DNA from: an uncultured Senegalimassilia sp.
GTDB taxonomy: Bacteria > Actinomycetota > Coriobacteriia > Coriobacteriales > Eggerthellaceae
Direction of reading: 5' to 3'
Assembly: GCF_934630535.1 (NCBI RefSeq)
Contig: NZ_CAKTVU010000002.1
Span: 62,001-126,000 of the forward strand
DNA: 64,000 bases
How positions within the stretch are numbered: the stretch's first letter is position 1; each line of letters begins with the position of its first letter. The notes beneath the pieces were generated by a model. That model had not been told where the DNA came from, ran no database searches, and worked only from the letters and a program-made list of their open reading frames with translations. The position numbers and the translations under genes were made by a program. Shown here one piece after another: positions 10,861 to 18,740 of the stretch.

Positions 10861-13353
10861 CTACTTCTTCACCAGGTCCTGAAGCCCCAGCTCCTCGACG
10901 GCGGCTTCCCTCATCTTGTACTTGAGGATCTTGCCGGCGGCGTTCATGGGGTAGGACTCCACGAACTTGATGTAGCGGGGCACTTTATGACGCGCGATGT
11001 TGCTCTTCATGAACTCGCGGATCTCGGGCTCGGTCATGGTCTCGCCGTCCTTGAGGATGATGCAGGCCATGGCCTCCTCGCCGTACTTCACATCGGGCAC
11101 GCCGATGACCTGGCAGTCGCTGACCTTGGGGTGCGTGATGACGAAGTCCTCGATCTCCTTCGGGTAGACGTTCTCGCCACCGCGGATGATCATGTCCTTC
11201 AGACGGCCGGTGGCCACGAAGCAGCCGCGGTCGTCGCGCATGAGCAGGTCGCCGGAGTGCAGCCAGCCGTTCTCGTCAACCGTCTTGAAGGTGGCGTCGG
11301 GCATCTTGTAGTAGCCCTTCATGATGTTGTAGCCGCGCGAGCAGAACTCGCCGATTTCGCCGTTGGGCAGCTCCTCGCCGGTTTCCGGGTCGATGATCTT
11401 GCACTGCACGTGCGGGAACGCGTAGCCGACGGTCTCGGTGCGCAGGTCGAGCGGGTCGGTCCAGGCGCTCATGGTGGAGCCCGGGGCCGATTCGGTCTGA
11501 CCGTACACCGACACGATGCCGGTCATGTTCATCTCGTCGGGCTGCGCGGCGCGCTTCATGAGCTCGGGCGGGCAGCCGGCGCCGGCCATGATGCCGGTGC
11601 GCATGTGGCTGAAGTCGGTCTTGCGGTAATCGGCGTGGTTGAACATGGCGATGAACATGGTGGGCACGCCGTTGAACGCGGTGATCTTCTCCTGCGTGAT
11701 GCAGTGCAGCGACGCCATGGCGCTGAAGTAGGGCATGGGGCACATGGTGGCGCCATGGGTCATGGACGACGTCATGGACAGCGTCATGCCGAAGCAGTGG
11801 AACATAGGCACGTGGATCATGAAGCGGTCCGCCGTGGACAGGCCCATGCGGTCGCCGATGCACTTGCCGTCGTTGACCACGTTGCGGTGCGTGAGCATGA
11901 CGCCCTTCGGGAAGCCCGTGGTGCCCGAGGTGTATTGCATGTTGCACACGTCATCGGGGCGGACGTCTGCGGCCATGCGCTGGATCTTCTCAAGCGGCAC
12001 CAGCTCGGCGCGCTCCATGGCCTGCTCAAAGGTCAGGCAGCCGGGCATCTCGAAGCCGACGGTGATGACGTTGCGCAAGAACGGCAGGCGCTTGCAGTGC
12101 AGCTGTTCGCCGGGCTTGGCTTCGGCGATCTCGGGGCACAGCTGGTTGATGATCTGGGCATAGTTGGAGTCCAGGGCGCTGTCGATCATGACCAGGGTGT
12201 GCGTGTCGGACTGACGCAGCAGGTACTCTGCCTCGTGAATCTTGTAGGCGGTGTTCACCGTAACCAACACGGCACCGATCTTGGTGGTTGCCCAGAAGGC
12301 GATGTACCACGCGGGCACGTTGGTGGCCCACACGGCAACCTTGCTACCGGGCTTGACGCCCATCGACACGAGCGCGCGGGCGAATGTGTCCACGTCGCCG
12401 CGGAACTCCTCGTAGGTGCGCGTGTAGTCGAGCGTGGTGTACTTGAAGCAGTACTGGTCGGGGAAGCACTCGACCATCTTGTCGAGCACCTGGGGGAAGG
12501 TCAGGTCGATGAGCTCGTCTTTCTTCCACACGTACTCGCCGGTGCCGTCGTGGTTGAGGTAGAGCGTGCGGCGCTTGCCGCGGGTGTCCTCGAACTGCTC
12601 CATGTAGTTGACGTAGTGAGGGAAGATGACCTCCATGTCGGTGAGGTCGCTCATCCACTCGGGCATCCATTCCAGCGAAACGAAGCCGTCGTAGTCGATG
12701 GAGGACAGCGCGCGCACCACTTCGTCGATGGGAAGGGTGCCTTCGCCCACCAGGTTGAAGGTGCCGTCGTCGTCGGAGTCGCGCATGTGCACGTGCTTGA
12801 CGTAGGCGCCCAGGTTCTTGATGGTGGTCGCCGGGCTTTCGCCGCCCACGCGGTAGACATTGTGGACATCCCACAGGGCGCCCAGGTAGTCGCTGGCGTA
12901 GCGGTCCATGATGCCGGTCAGGCGCGAGGTGCTGGAGAAGATGCCGCTGGACTCGATCAGCAGCACCACGCCGTGCTCCTCGGCGTAGGGAACCAGCTGG
13001 GAAAGCGCCGCGTGAATGGCGTCCTCGTCGTCGTTCTGCACGACCACGCACACCATGTCGACGCTTGCCGCCTGCGCAAGGTCGATGAGGTCCTTGGCGT
13101 CCTGGATCTGGTCTTCGCCTGCCGAGATGTCGACCGAGGAGTCGAACACGGGCATGGAAAGGCCCTTGTCGCGCAGGGCGCGGGCGGTTGCCTGGGTATT
13201 GTAACGGTCAAGCGGGCCGCCCTTGCCGGTGAACGCGGTGTTGGTAATGGGGTTATGGATCTCGATGCCCGAGAAATCCATTTCAAGGGCGGTGCCTACC
13301 AGCTCATCCCAGGAGCGGTCGGCCCAGCCGCGGGTGGAAAAGGAAAGCTTCAT
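10861..13353 (-). CDS. Fusion of sugar-isomerase-like TIM barrel and acyl-CoA synthetase
   Basis: 830 residues with two enzyme domains. Residues 1 to ~270 resemble the xylose-isomerase-like TIM-barrel epimerases. Candidate metal ligands are all kept: Glu in LLIESSG (~132), Asp/His in WDVHNVYR (~162), His in KHVHMRD (~187) and Glu in SLEWMP (~227). Residues ~290-830 are an AMP-forming acyl-CoA synthetase with YTSGTTGFPKG (~473), VYGQTE, GWLHSGDL (~698), GGENVYPKEIED (~728) and a C-terminal Lys in NAAGKILKYK. The acyl part resembles fatty-acyl or 4-coumarate:CoA ligases, substrate unknown. The start shares one base with the stop of the LeuA-like gene (TAATG), so both are coupled. A single polypeptide linking sugar isomerisation to CoA activation is unusual. 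Confidence 0.9.
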   Translation of the reverse strand: MKLSFSTRGWADRSWDELVGTALEMDFSGIEIHNPITNTAFTGKGGPLDRYNTQATARALRDKGLSMPVFDSSVDISAGEDQIQDAKDLIDLAQAASVDMVCVVVQNDDEDAIHAALSQLVPYAEEHGVVLLIESSGIFSSTSRLTGIMDRYASDYLGALWDVHNVYRVGGESPATTIKNLGAYVKHVHMRDSDDDGTFNLVGEGTLPIDEVVRALSSIDYDGFVSLEWMPEWMSDLTDMEVIFPHYVNYMEQFEDTRGKRRTLYLNHDGTGEYVWKKDELIDLTFPQVLDKMVECFPDQYCFKYTTLDYTRTYEEFRGDVDTFARALVSMGVKPGSKVAVWATNVPAWYIAFWATTKIGAVLVTVNTAYKIHEAEYLLRQSDTHTLVMIDSALDSNYAQIINQLCPEIAEAKPGEQLHCKRLPFLRNVITVGFEMPGCLTFEQAMERAELVPLEKIQRMAADVRPDDVCNMQYTSGTTGFPKGVMLTHRNVVNDGKCIGDRMGLSTADRFMIHVPMFHCFGMTLSMTSSMTHGATMCPMPYFSAMASLHCITQEKITAFNGVPTMFIAMFNHADYRKTDFSHMRTGIMAGAGCPPELMKRAAQPDEMNMTGIVSVYGQTESAPGSTMSAWTDPLDLRTETVGYAFPHVQCKIIDPETGEELPNGEIGEFCSRGYNIMKGYYKMPDATFKTVDENGWLHSGDLLMRDDRGCFVATGRLKDMIIRGGENVYPKEIEDFVITHPKVSDCQVIGVPDVKYGEEAMACIILKDGETMTEPEIREFMKSNIARHKVPRYIKFVESYPMNAAGKILKYKMREAAVEELGLQDLVKK

Positions 13354-14768
13354 TAGTTCTGCTCCTCGTAGGCGATCTTGTTGAGCGCGTTGATGTACGC
13401 GCGGATGCTGGACTCGACGATGTCGGTGGAGATGCCGCGGCCGGAATACACCTTGCCGTCGGCGATGAGCTTCACGATCGACTCGCCCATGGCCTCGCGG
13501 CCCTCGGTGACGGCCTGGATGCTGAAGTCGTCAAGCTCGTAGTGCTTGCCCACCACCGATTCGATGGATTTGAACGAGGAATCGAGGGGACCGTCGCCCA
13601 GAGACACCGCCTCGATCAGCTCGCCGTTCTTGCGCAGCGAGATGTGCGAGGTGGCCTTGAAGCTCAGGCCGGAGTTGATGACGTAGCCCTCCAGAGTGTA
13701 GGTGGGGGGCACCTGCAGCGCGGCGGAGGCCACGATGGCGTCAAGCTCGGTGGCGCTCACGCGCTCCTTGCTGGCGGCGATCTTCTTGAAGGCCTCGAAC
13801 ACCGCCTCGACATCCTCGTCGGAGAGGCTGTAGCCGAGTCGTTCCACGTACTGCATGACAGTGGCCTGGTCGTCGCCGGCGGTGAGCACGATGCCCTCGA
13901 CGGCCTCGGAGACCGCGCCGGTGAACGGGGATGCCTTGGAGCGGTCATCGCAGCACAGGCGGGCAATCTGACCCATGGCGCGCTTGAGCTCGGTCACGCG
14001 CACCTTGCCCTGGGCGCCCAGGGCGTCGGCCTTGGCGGCAAGGATGCGGGCGAAGTTGTCGAGCGCGACGACGCCCATGGGGTACGACGTTGCCTTGACC
14101 AGCGTGGCGCCCGCCATGACGCCGGCCACGGCGCAGGCATCGGCCATGTTGAGGTTGTTGCAGCACGAGATGCCCAGGTCGATGTCCTTGAGCTGGGGCG
14201 CGGCCTGGTACAGGTCGGCGATGAACTGGGCGAACTCCTCGGGAAGCATGGAGCCGGCAGCGTCGCACACGGTGACGGTCTTGGCGCCGGCGGCAACCAC
14301 GGCCTCGATGATGCGGGCCAGGTAGGCAACGTCGGTGCGGGTGGCGTCGATGGCCACGAACTCGACGTCGTCGGTGAGCTGGGCGCATTTCGCCACCGCC
14401 TCAGCGGCGTCGGTGATCAGCGCGTCGCCCTTCTTGCGCTGGATGTACTCCATGCAGGAGGGGCTCACGGCCGCTTCCACCTGCAGACGGACGCTCTTCG
14501 CGCCCTTCGCGGCGTTCCAAACGGCTTGGATGCTGTCCTCGTCCATCTTGACCGGCACGGCGAGCGTGCTGTTCTTCACCAGCGAGGCGATCGACTTGAT
14601 CCGCAGGCTGTCTACCTTGGAGGACTCGATGCCCTCGACTTCGATGGAGCCAACGCCTATACGGTCTAGGATCTTCACGATTTCCAGCTTTTCCTTAAAG
14701 GATAGGGAAAGCGCCTTGGAGGCCGCTGCCTCCCTCATCGTGATGTCGCTGACGCGTATAGCTCTCAT
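13353..14768 (-). CDS. LeuA/homocitrate-synthase-like protein lacking metal-binding His pair
   Basis: 471 residues. The N-terminal ~330 residues follow the DRE-TIM metallolyase fold of 2-isopropylmalate synthases: VSDITMRE stands where kin have D-x-T-x-R-D/E. The last ~120 residues match the LeuA allosteric/dimer domain, ending in STDIVESSIRAYINALN. The strand that should carry H-x-H-N-D reads ISCCNNLNMA (~200), so both His ligands and the Asp are replaced. The later substrate/metal segment VEGTxNGxGERxGN is also changed, to VKATSYPMGVVALDN. It therefore probably does not do the normal Claisen condensation: it may use another chemistry or be regulatory. It is the first gene of the unit with the fusion protein. 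Confidence 0.85.
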   Translation of the reverse strand: MRAIRVSDITMREAAASKALSLSFKEKLEIVKILDRIGVGSIEVEGIESSKVDSLRIKSIASLVKNSTLAVPVKMDEDSIQAVWNAAKGAKSVRLQVEAAVSPSCMEYIQRKKGDALITDAAEAVAKCAQLTDDVEFVAIDATRTDVAYLARIIEAVVAAGAKTVTVCDAAGSMLPEEFAQFIADLYQAAPQLKDIDLGISCCNNLNMADACAVAGVMAGATLVKATSYPMGVVALDNFARILAAKADALGAQGKVRVTELKRAMGQIARLCCDDRSKASPFTGAVSEAVEGIVLTAGDDQATVMQYVERLGYSLSDEDVEAVFEAFKKIAASKERVSATELDAIVASAALQVPPTYTLEGYVINSGLSFKATSHISLRKNGELIEAVSLGDGPLDSSFKSIESVVGKHYELDDFSIQAVTEGREAMGESIVKLIADGKVYSGRGISTDIVESSIRAYINALNKIAYEEQN

Positions 14769-15174
14769 ATATGACTCCTACTCATGCGAACGTGTTCTTG
14801 AAAGACGGCTGCGCGAAGCTTGAGCGCAGCGCCCGCACATGGCCGAACGCCTGCCAAGTACTAATCTGATAGGGTATATCAACTTATGACCGATCAAGCT
14901 GCACAAACACGGCAATGACGGAAAATAATGGACTCTTGATACGGCGTCCCTCGTTGGCGGAGGATTGCCGCCCCACAATTCGCGCGAACTGTGGGTTCGC
15001 GGGGTGATTGCATGTGGGGAAACGAAGGGCGAAGGGCTGCGGCACCGGCTAAGCGCGCGGCTGCACCGCGGGTTGCCAAGAGGCTGCTACGCGTACCTTT
15101 GCTGCCCTTGCTGCCTTTGCGGAAGGCGATTTCAGTCGTGGTCGGGGGCCGACAAGGGGAGGGGCCGACAAGTG
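14769..15174. other. Divergent intergenic region, 406 bases, no gene seen
   Basis: It separates the minus-strand LeuA-like gene from the plus-strand riboswitch/HTH unit. Two symmetric sites are visible. TGATA-GGGTA-TATCA (14867-14881) is ~100 bases ahead of the LeuA-like start. A hairpin CCCACA-A-TTCGCGCGAA-C-TGTGGG lies at 14972-14995. Open frames here overlap one another and lack ribosome sites. Confidence 0.5.
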
Positions 15175-15203
15175 TTGACATACGAATTTCCGCGTGCTAT
15201 TTT
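15175..15203 (+). promoter_or_regulatory. Consensus promoter of the riboswitch/HTH unit
   Basis: TTGACA (15175-15180), a 17-base spacer and TATTTT (15198-15203). Initiation would be near 15209, at the 5' edge of the aptamer. Confidence 0.8.
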
Positions 15204-15207
15204 TCAT

Positions 15208-15275
15208 GTCGGCAAAATCATCGAAAGGTGATGACGCAAAGCTATAGGGCCTGAAATGGCAGCCAGCTGCACGGT
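15208..15275 (+). ncRNA. Cyclic-di-GMP-I (GEMM) riboswitch aptamer
   Basis: The conserved blocks occur in order. They are GGCAAAAT (15211), a short stem closed by a GAAA tetraloop (ATCATCGAAAGGTGAT), GACGCAAAGCTATAGGGCCT, and the second-helix part AGCCAGCTGCACGG that includes the usual tetraloop receptor side. The family senses cyclic di-GMP. The 3' part of the aptamer is also the 5' arm of the downstream terminator, so folding of one should exclude the other. By that logic ligand would favour read-through, but the direction is inference. The regulated gene is a small HTH protein. Confidence 0.88.
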
Positions 15276-15312
15276 TTCCCATCCGGAAACCACTGTAGCT
15301 GGCTGCTTTTTT
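15258..15312 (+). terminator. Riboswitch-controlled intrinsic terminator
   Basis: The 5' arm (15258-15279) pairs with 15285-15306 through GCAGCCAGCT and GGTTTCC with a small internal mismatch, and six T follow (15307-15312). It sits ~95 bases before the HTH gene start, the layout of transcriptional control. Confidence 0.88.
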
Positions 15313-15407
15313 ATTCTCCAGTCCAGCTTGCAGGTTTTGCTCGTCCGGCATTGCGCCGGCGAGCAGGGGTGTCATAAGCATTGGAACGAGACCGATGGAG
15401 AAGGACT

Positions 15408-15740
15408 ATGATGACTGAGATGACCACTGAGACCGACACCGAAATCGACGGCGACATCACGCTTGCGGACGGCAAGCGCACGCTGACGAACTCGCAGCTG
15501 CTCATCCTGGGCTTTATCGCTTCTTACGGCGCTGCGGGCTGCTCCGAGTCCAAGCGCGACATCGCCGAAACGCTGCAGGTCAGCCTGAAGACCGTCGACC
15601 GCGCCATCCTGCGCCTGCGCAAAGAGGGCTTCATCATCTCGGTGGCCCGCTATGCGGAAAACGGCATGCGTCTGAGCAACACCTATCACGTGCCCACGCC
15701 CGAGGCGAAGGGCGCTCCGGTGCACGCGATCGCCGGGTAA
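15408..15740 (+). CDS. Small HTH protein under cyclic-di-GMP riboswitch control
   Basis: 110 residues. Start at ATG 15408 with GGAG 7 bases upstream; ATG 15411 is an alternative. An acidic Thr/Glu/Asp-rich start (~1-22) precedes an HTH domain (~25-95) with SQLLILGF, the recognition helix KTVDRAILRLRKEG and a wing ending in NTYHV. It is a paralogue of the 3427 protein. No ligand or catalytic domain is seen, so it is likely a DNA-binding regulator. A cyclic-di-GMP riboswitch and terminator sit in its leader, so the second messenger would set its level. Targets are unknown. Three hairpins follow its stop. Confidence 0.8.
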   Translation: MMTEMTTETDTEIDGDITLADGKRTLTNSQLLILGFIASYGAAGCSESKRDIAETLQVSLKTVDRAILRLRKEGFIISVARYAENGMRLSNTYHVPTPEAKGAPVHAIAG

Positions 15741-15818
15741 AGCCCTGGTGGGCGGGACGTGTTGCGACGTAGTTCCAGGTAGAACGGGGTTTGCGGATGG
15801 TTCCGCGCCCCTCAAAGC

Positions 15819-15969
15819 GAAGAGCCCGATTCCGAGTGCCGAATCGGGCTCTTCTTGATGATGGGGTGATTCCCCCGAACAGGAAAGGCCCGCGGGCTTT
15901 CTCGGTTTCCCGAGCGTCCGCGGGCCTTTCCCGTTGCCAGTCCCGCAAAGCGCTTTGGTTTTGCGGGAC
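15819..15969. terminator. Three consecutive hairpins between convergent genes
   Basis: Hairpin 1: 15819-15832 with 15841-15854 (14 pairs, then TTGATG). Hairpin 2: 15882-15895 with 15918-15931 (14 pairs, GGAAAGGCCCGCGG). Hairpin 3: 15940-15949 with 15960-15969 (10 pairs, GTCCCGCAAA). All three stems are perfect. They separate the HTH gene (+) from the DDAH-like gene (-) and probably terminate both directions. Confidence 0.75.
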
Positions 15970-15988
15970 CGTGCGTTTTAAGCGTGTG

Positions 15989-16765
15989 CTAGAAGCGCAG
16001 GCTGAGGCAGGACAGGCCGCCGTCGATCTTGCGGTACTCGGAGGTGTCCACCACCAGGGTCTTGTAGCCCAGGTCCTGGACGGCCTTGAGCACGGTGGGG
16101 TAGCCCTCGGCCACGATGACGGTGCCGTTGACCCAGATGCAGTTCGCGCCGTAGGCCTCGTCCTCGGGCACGACGACCTTGTTGTACTTGGCGAAGTCGG
16201 GCTTGTCGATGAACTCGCCGGACACCAGCATGTTGTTGTCCTCGATGTAGTTCACGCCGGTCTTGAGGTGCAGGACCTCCTCCAGCGGGACCTCGGAGCC
16301 CTCCAGGCCCCAACCAGCCAGGATCTCGCAGAACTGGCGGATGCCCTCCTCGTTGGTGCGGGCGGAGCGGCCCACGTAGAAGTGGTCGCCCACCATCATG
16401 ACGTCGCCGCCGTCAAGGGTGCCGGGGGCGACGATGTGCTTGACGTGCTCGTCGTCGAAGAAGCGACGGACCACGGGCTCGATCTCGTCCTTCTCACCGT
16501 TGCGGCTGGCAGCGCCGGGGTTGGTGATGATGGCGCCGCAGCGGGTGATAACGGCCGGATCCTCGACGAAGCAGCTGTCCGGGAACTGCTCGAGCGCAGG
16601 CAGGACGGTGACGTCGACGCCGCACTGCTCCAGGGCATGCTCGTAGTCGTAGTGCTCCTCGATGGCGCGCTCGTAGATGGGCTGGCCCAGCTCGGGAGCG
16701 CTGGTGATGCCGTCGCACAGCGACTTACCAGGGCGGCGGATGATGACATGGTTGAACTTCGTCAT
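15989..16765 (-). CDS. Dimethylarginine dimethylaminohydrolase (DDAH)-type hydrolase
   Basis: 258 residues from ATG 16765, chosen for AAGGAGAG upstream; the open frame extends further but without a ribosome site. It belongs to the guanidino-group-modifying superfamily: DSCFVEDPAV, TLDGGDV, the catalytic His in LHLKTG and the nucleophilic Cys in GGLSCLSLRF are all in place. The pattern is closest to DDAH, which hydrolyses methylated arginines to citrulline and methylamines. Arginine deiminase or a related amidinohydrolase cannot be excluded. The protein is cytoplasmic. An EamA exporter lies 179 bases upstream on the same strand and might share transcription. Confidence 0.88.
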   Translation of the reverse strand: MTKFNHVIIRRPGKSLCDGITSAPELGQPIYERAIEEHYDYEHALEQCGVDVTVLPALEQFPDSCFVEDPAVITRCGAIITNPGAASRNGEKDEIEPVVRRFFDDEHVKHIVAPGTLDGGDVMMVGDHFYVGRSARTNEEGIRQFCEILAGWGLEGSEVPLEEVLHLKTGVNYIEDNNMLVSGEFIDKPDFAKYNKVVVPEDEAYGANCIWVNGTVIVAEGYPTVLKAVQDLGYKTLVVDTSEYRKIDGGLSCLSLRF

Positions 16766-16944
16766 GCTTCTCTCTCCTTGGGTGCATGGTTGCCGGCGCG
16801 CATTGCAGCTGCTTGTCGCGCGGCACGTTCGTTGGGATATAAGGTAGCTGCTTCCTTGGGCATTATAGCCCGGAAGCCGGCGAAACGAACGGGAAAGAAC
16901 GTGTTGCCCGCGGCGGACTTGGCGTTGGGGTGTGGACCCGCAGG

Positions 16945-17931
16945 TCATCGGGCTATTCTGCCGCGGTTTCGCTTGGCGGGCTTTGCCGATGCGGGGCTTT
17001 CGTCGCCTGAAGACCCGTCGGCAACGGAGCCGGCGGCGGCCGCTTCGCTGCCCTTGTCGTCGAGCTGGGTTGCCACGATGGCGGCGAAGATGAACGCGAA
17101 GCCCACTGCCATGCGGACCGTGAGCACCTCGCCGAAGAAGGCGACGCTGAACAGCGCGCAGAACACGCTTTCAAGCGAGCAGAGCAGGCCCGCCTCGGAG
17201 GGGGACAGGTGGGCCTGCGCCGTGTTCTGCGCCACGGCGCCGAAGGCCGCCGAGAGCATGGCCACGTAGGTCATGGCTCCGATGAACTCGGGCGTGGCCA
17301 CCTGCGCCATGGTGGGCATGGGCTGCGTGGTCAGGGCGAGCAGCAAGGCCAGAATCCCGGCGGTGAACTGCTGGATGACGGTGATGGTCAGGACGTCGTT
17401 GTCGCGCATGACCAGGCCGATGATCACGATCTCGGCGCCGTAGAGGAACGCCGAGGCGATGCTGACGCCGTCGCCTAAGCTGATGGAGAAGCCCTCGGTC
17501 AGCGACACCAGCCCGATGCCGACGGTGCAGATGGCCGCGGCGATAAGGGTTTTCGCAGGCGGACGACGGCGGGAGACCACCCACCAGATAAACGGCACGG
17601 TCAGGCAATAGCACGCGCTCAAAAAGGCGTTCTTCGAGGGCGTGGTCAGGCCCAGACCTAAGAATTGCGTCCAGAAGCCCACGAACGTTGCCACGCCGAT
17701 GATCATGCCCGCCTTCAGCGTTTTGCGGCAGAAATTGCGCTTGAGGTGGGGAAACAACAGGATGACCAGCACGATTCCCGCCCCAAGGAAGCGGATGGCG
17801 GTGAACCACGTGGTGCCCACGGTGCCGATGGCGCTTTTGCCGATCACGAAGCCCAGGCCCCAAACCGCGGCCGCCGTCATAAGGATGAGACGATATACAT
17901 TCAGCGGGTACTGCTTGTCGGTGATGCCCAT
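16945..17931 (-). CDS. EamA/DMT-superfamily transporter
   Basis: 328 residues with about ten hydrophobic segments in two homologous halves, the usual drug/metabolite transporter build. The first helix phrase AAAVWGLGFVIGKSAI and the second-half SPSEAGLLCSLESVF with FFGE are typical EamA signatures. A hydrophilic tail rich in Ala, Ser, Lys and Arg (~295-328) is cytoplasmic or low-complexity. AGGAG precedes the ATG. The substrate is unknown; such proteins usually export amino acids or small metabolites. A LOG-family remnant lies just upstream. Confidence 0.88.
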   Translation of the reverse strand: MGITDKQYPLNVYRLILMTAAAVWGLGFVIGKSAIGTVGTTWFTAIRFLGAGIVLVILLFPHLKRNFCRKTLKAGMIIGVATFVGFWTQFLGLGLTTPSKNAFLSACYCLTVPFIWWVVSRRRPPAKTLIAAAICTVGIGLVSLTEGFSISLGDGVSIASAFLYGAEIVIIGLVMRDNDVLTITVIQQFTAGILALLLALTTQPMPTMAQVATPEFIGAMTYVAMLSAAFGAVAQNTAQAHLSPSEAGLLCSLESVFCALFSVAFFGEVLTVRMAVGFAFIFAAIVATQLDDKGSEAAAAGSVADGSSGDESPASAKPAKRNRGRIAR

Positions 17932-17967
17932 GATGCTCAGCTCCTGGCAACTCGGAAAACGATACTG

Positions 17968-18219
17968 CTAATGCAACGGAGCTAGGATGTCGGCCACCTC
18001 GTCAAGCGAGCTTGTGAAATGGATGTCCCGCTGCCTGCGCGGCGAGGAAAGCCCCATATCGCTCATTCGGTTGAGAAGCGCCCGCAGGTCATCATAGAAA
18101 CCGTTCAAGTTGAACAGTATGCACGGCGCGTCCAACTGTGCAAGGGATATGAGGGAAATGATCTCCGATACCTCCTCCAATGTCCCCGTGTCCCCAGGCA
18201 TGGCACGGGGCATCGCGTT
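17968..18219 (-). pseudogene. C-terminal fragment of a LOG-family (TIGR00730-type) protein
   Basis: About 83 codons match the end of cytokinin-riboside-phosphate phosphoribohydrolase-like (LOG) proteins. MPGDTGTLEEV corresponds to the family PGGxGTxxE motif with Gly changed to Asp, followed by CILFNLNGFYDDL. The N-terminal two thirds, with the nucleotide-binding fold, are absent, and no start codon with a ribosome site serves the fragment. It lies between HxlR and the EamA gene and is most simply a deletion remnant. Confidence 0.7.
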
Positions 18220-18260
18220 GATTCGGCGTTTTCGTTGGTGAAGCGGCGTGCGCGACGCGG

Positions 18261-18593
18261 CTATTGCGCGCGGACGATCTCCTGGTAGCCGGTGCCCCAG
18301 GTTGCCATGCTGTCGATGATGGGGCGCATGGTCTCGCCCAGCTCGCTCAGGGCGTATTCGGTATGGGGCGGAATCTCGGGGAATACCGTGCGCGTGACAA
18401 GGCCGTCCTTCTCCAGCGCGCGCAGGTTGTCCGTGAGCACCTTCTCGCTGATGCCGGGAATGGCGCGGCGCAGCTCGCTGAAGCGGAACGGTTTGTCCAT
18501 GAGCTGCTGGATGACGAATATCTTCCATTTGTTGCCGATGAGCATGAGCGTTGTGGCAACGGGGCACGGCGGCAGTTCTTCCTTGGTGAGCAC
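18261..18593 (-). CDS. HxlR-family transcriptional regulator
   Basis: 110 residues. The Cys at position ~10 (PPCPVATTLMLIGNKWKI) and the winged-helix phrases FRFSELRRAIPGISEKVLTDNLRALE and PPHTEYALSELG define the HxlR family of dimeric regulators, several of which sense electrophiles or redox stress through that Cys. It is divergent from the ACGX-repeat peptide gene with only 147 bases between, so it is a good candidate to control that locus and itself. The intervening DNA has related AAGTAG and TAGTGGCTACTT sequences, a possible operator, not proven. Confidence 0.92.
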   Translation of the reverse strand: MLTKEELPPCPVATTLMLIGNKWKIFVIQQLMDKPFRFSELRRAIPGISEKVLTDNLRALEKDGLVTRTVFPEIPPHTEYALSELGETMRPIIDSMATWGTGYQEIVRAQ

Positions 18594-18740
18594 TGGTGAT
18601 TCCTTTCGCGCAGGTCAAAGCCTACTTACATAAAGGTGGGTACCTAATAGATTAGTGGCTACTTCCGAATTCGACTCCTGTTTTGGACAATCATTATAGA
18701 CGCCCGCCAAGGAGGCGTCACGAATGAGAAGGAGAAGAAA

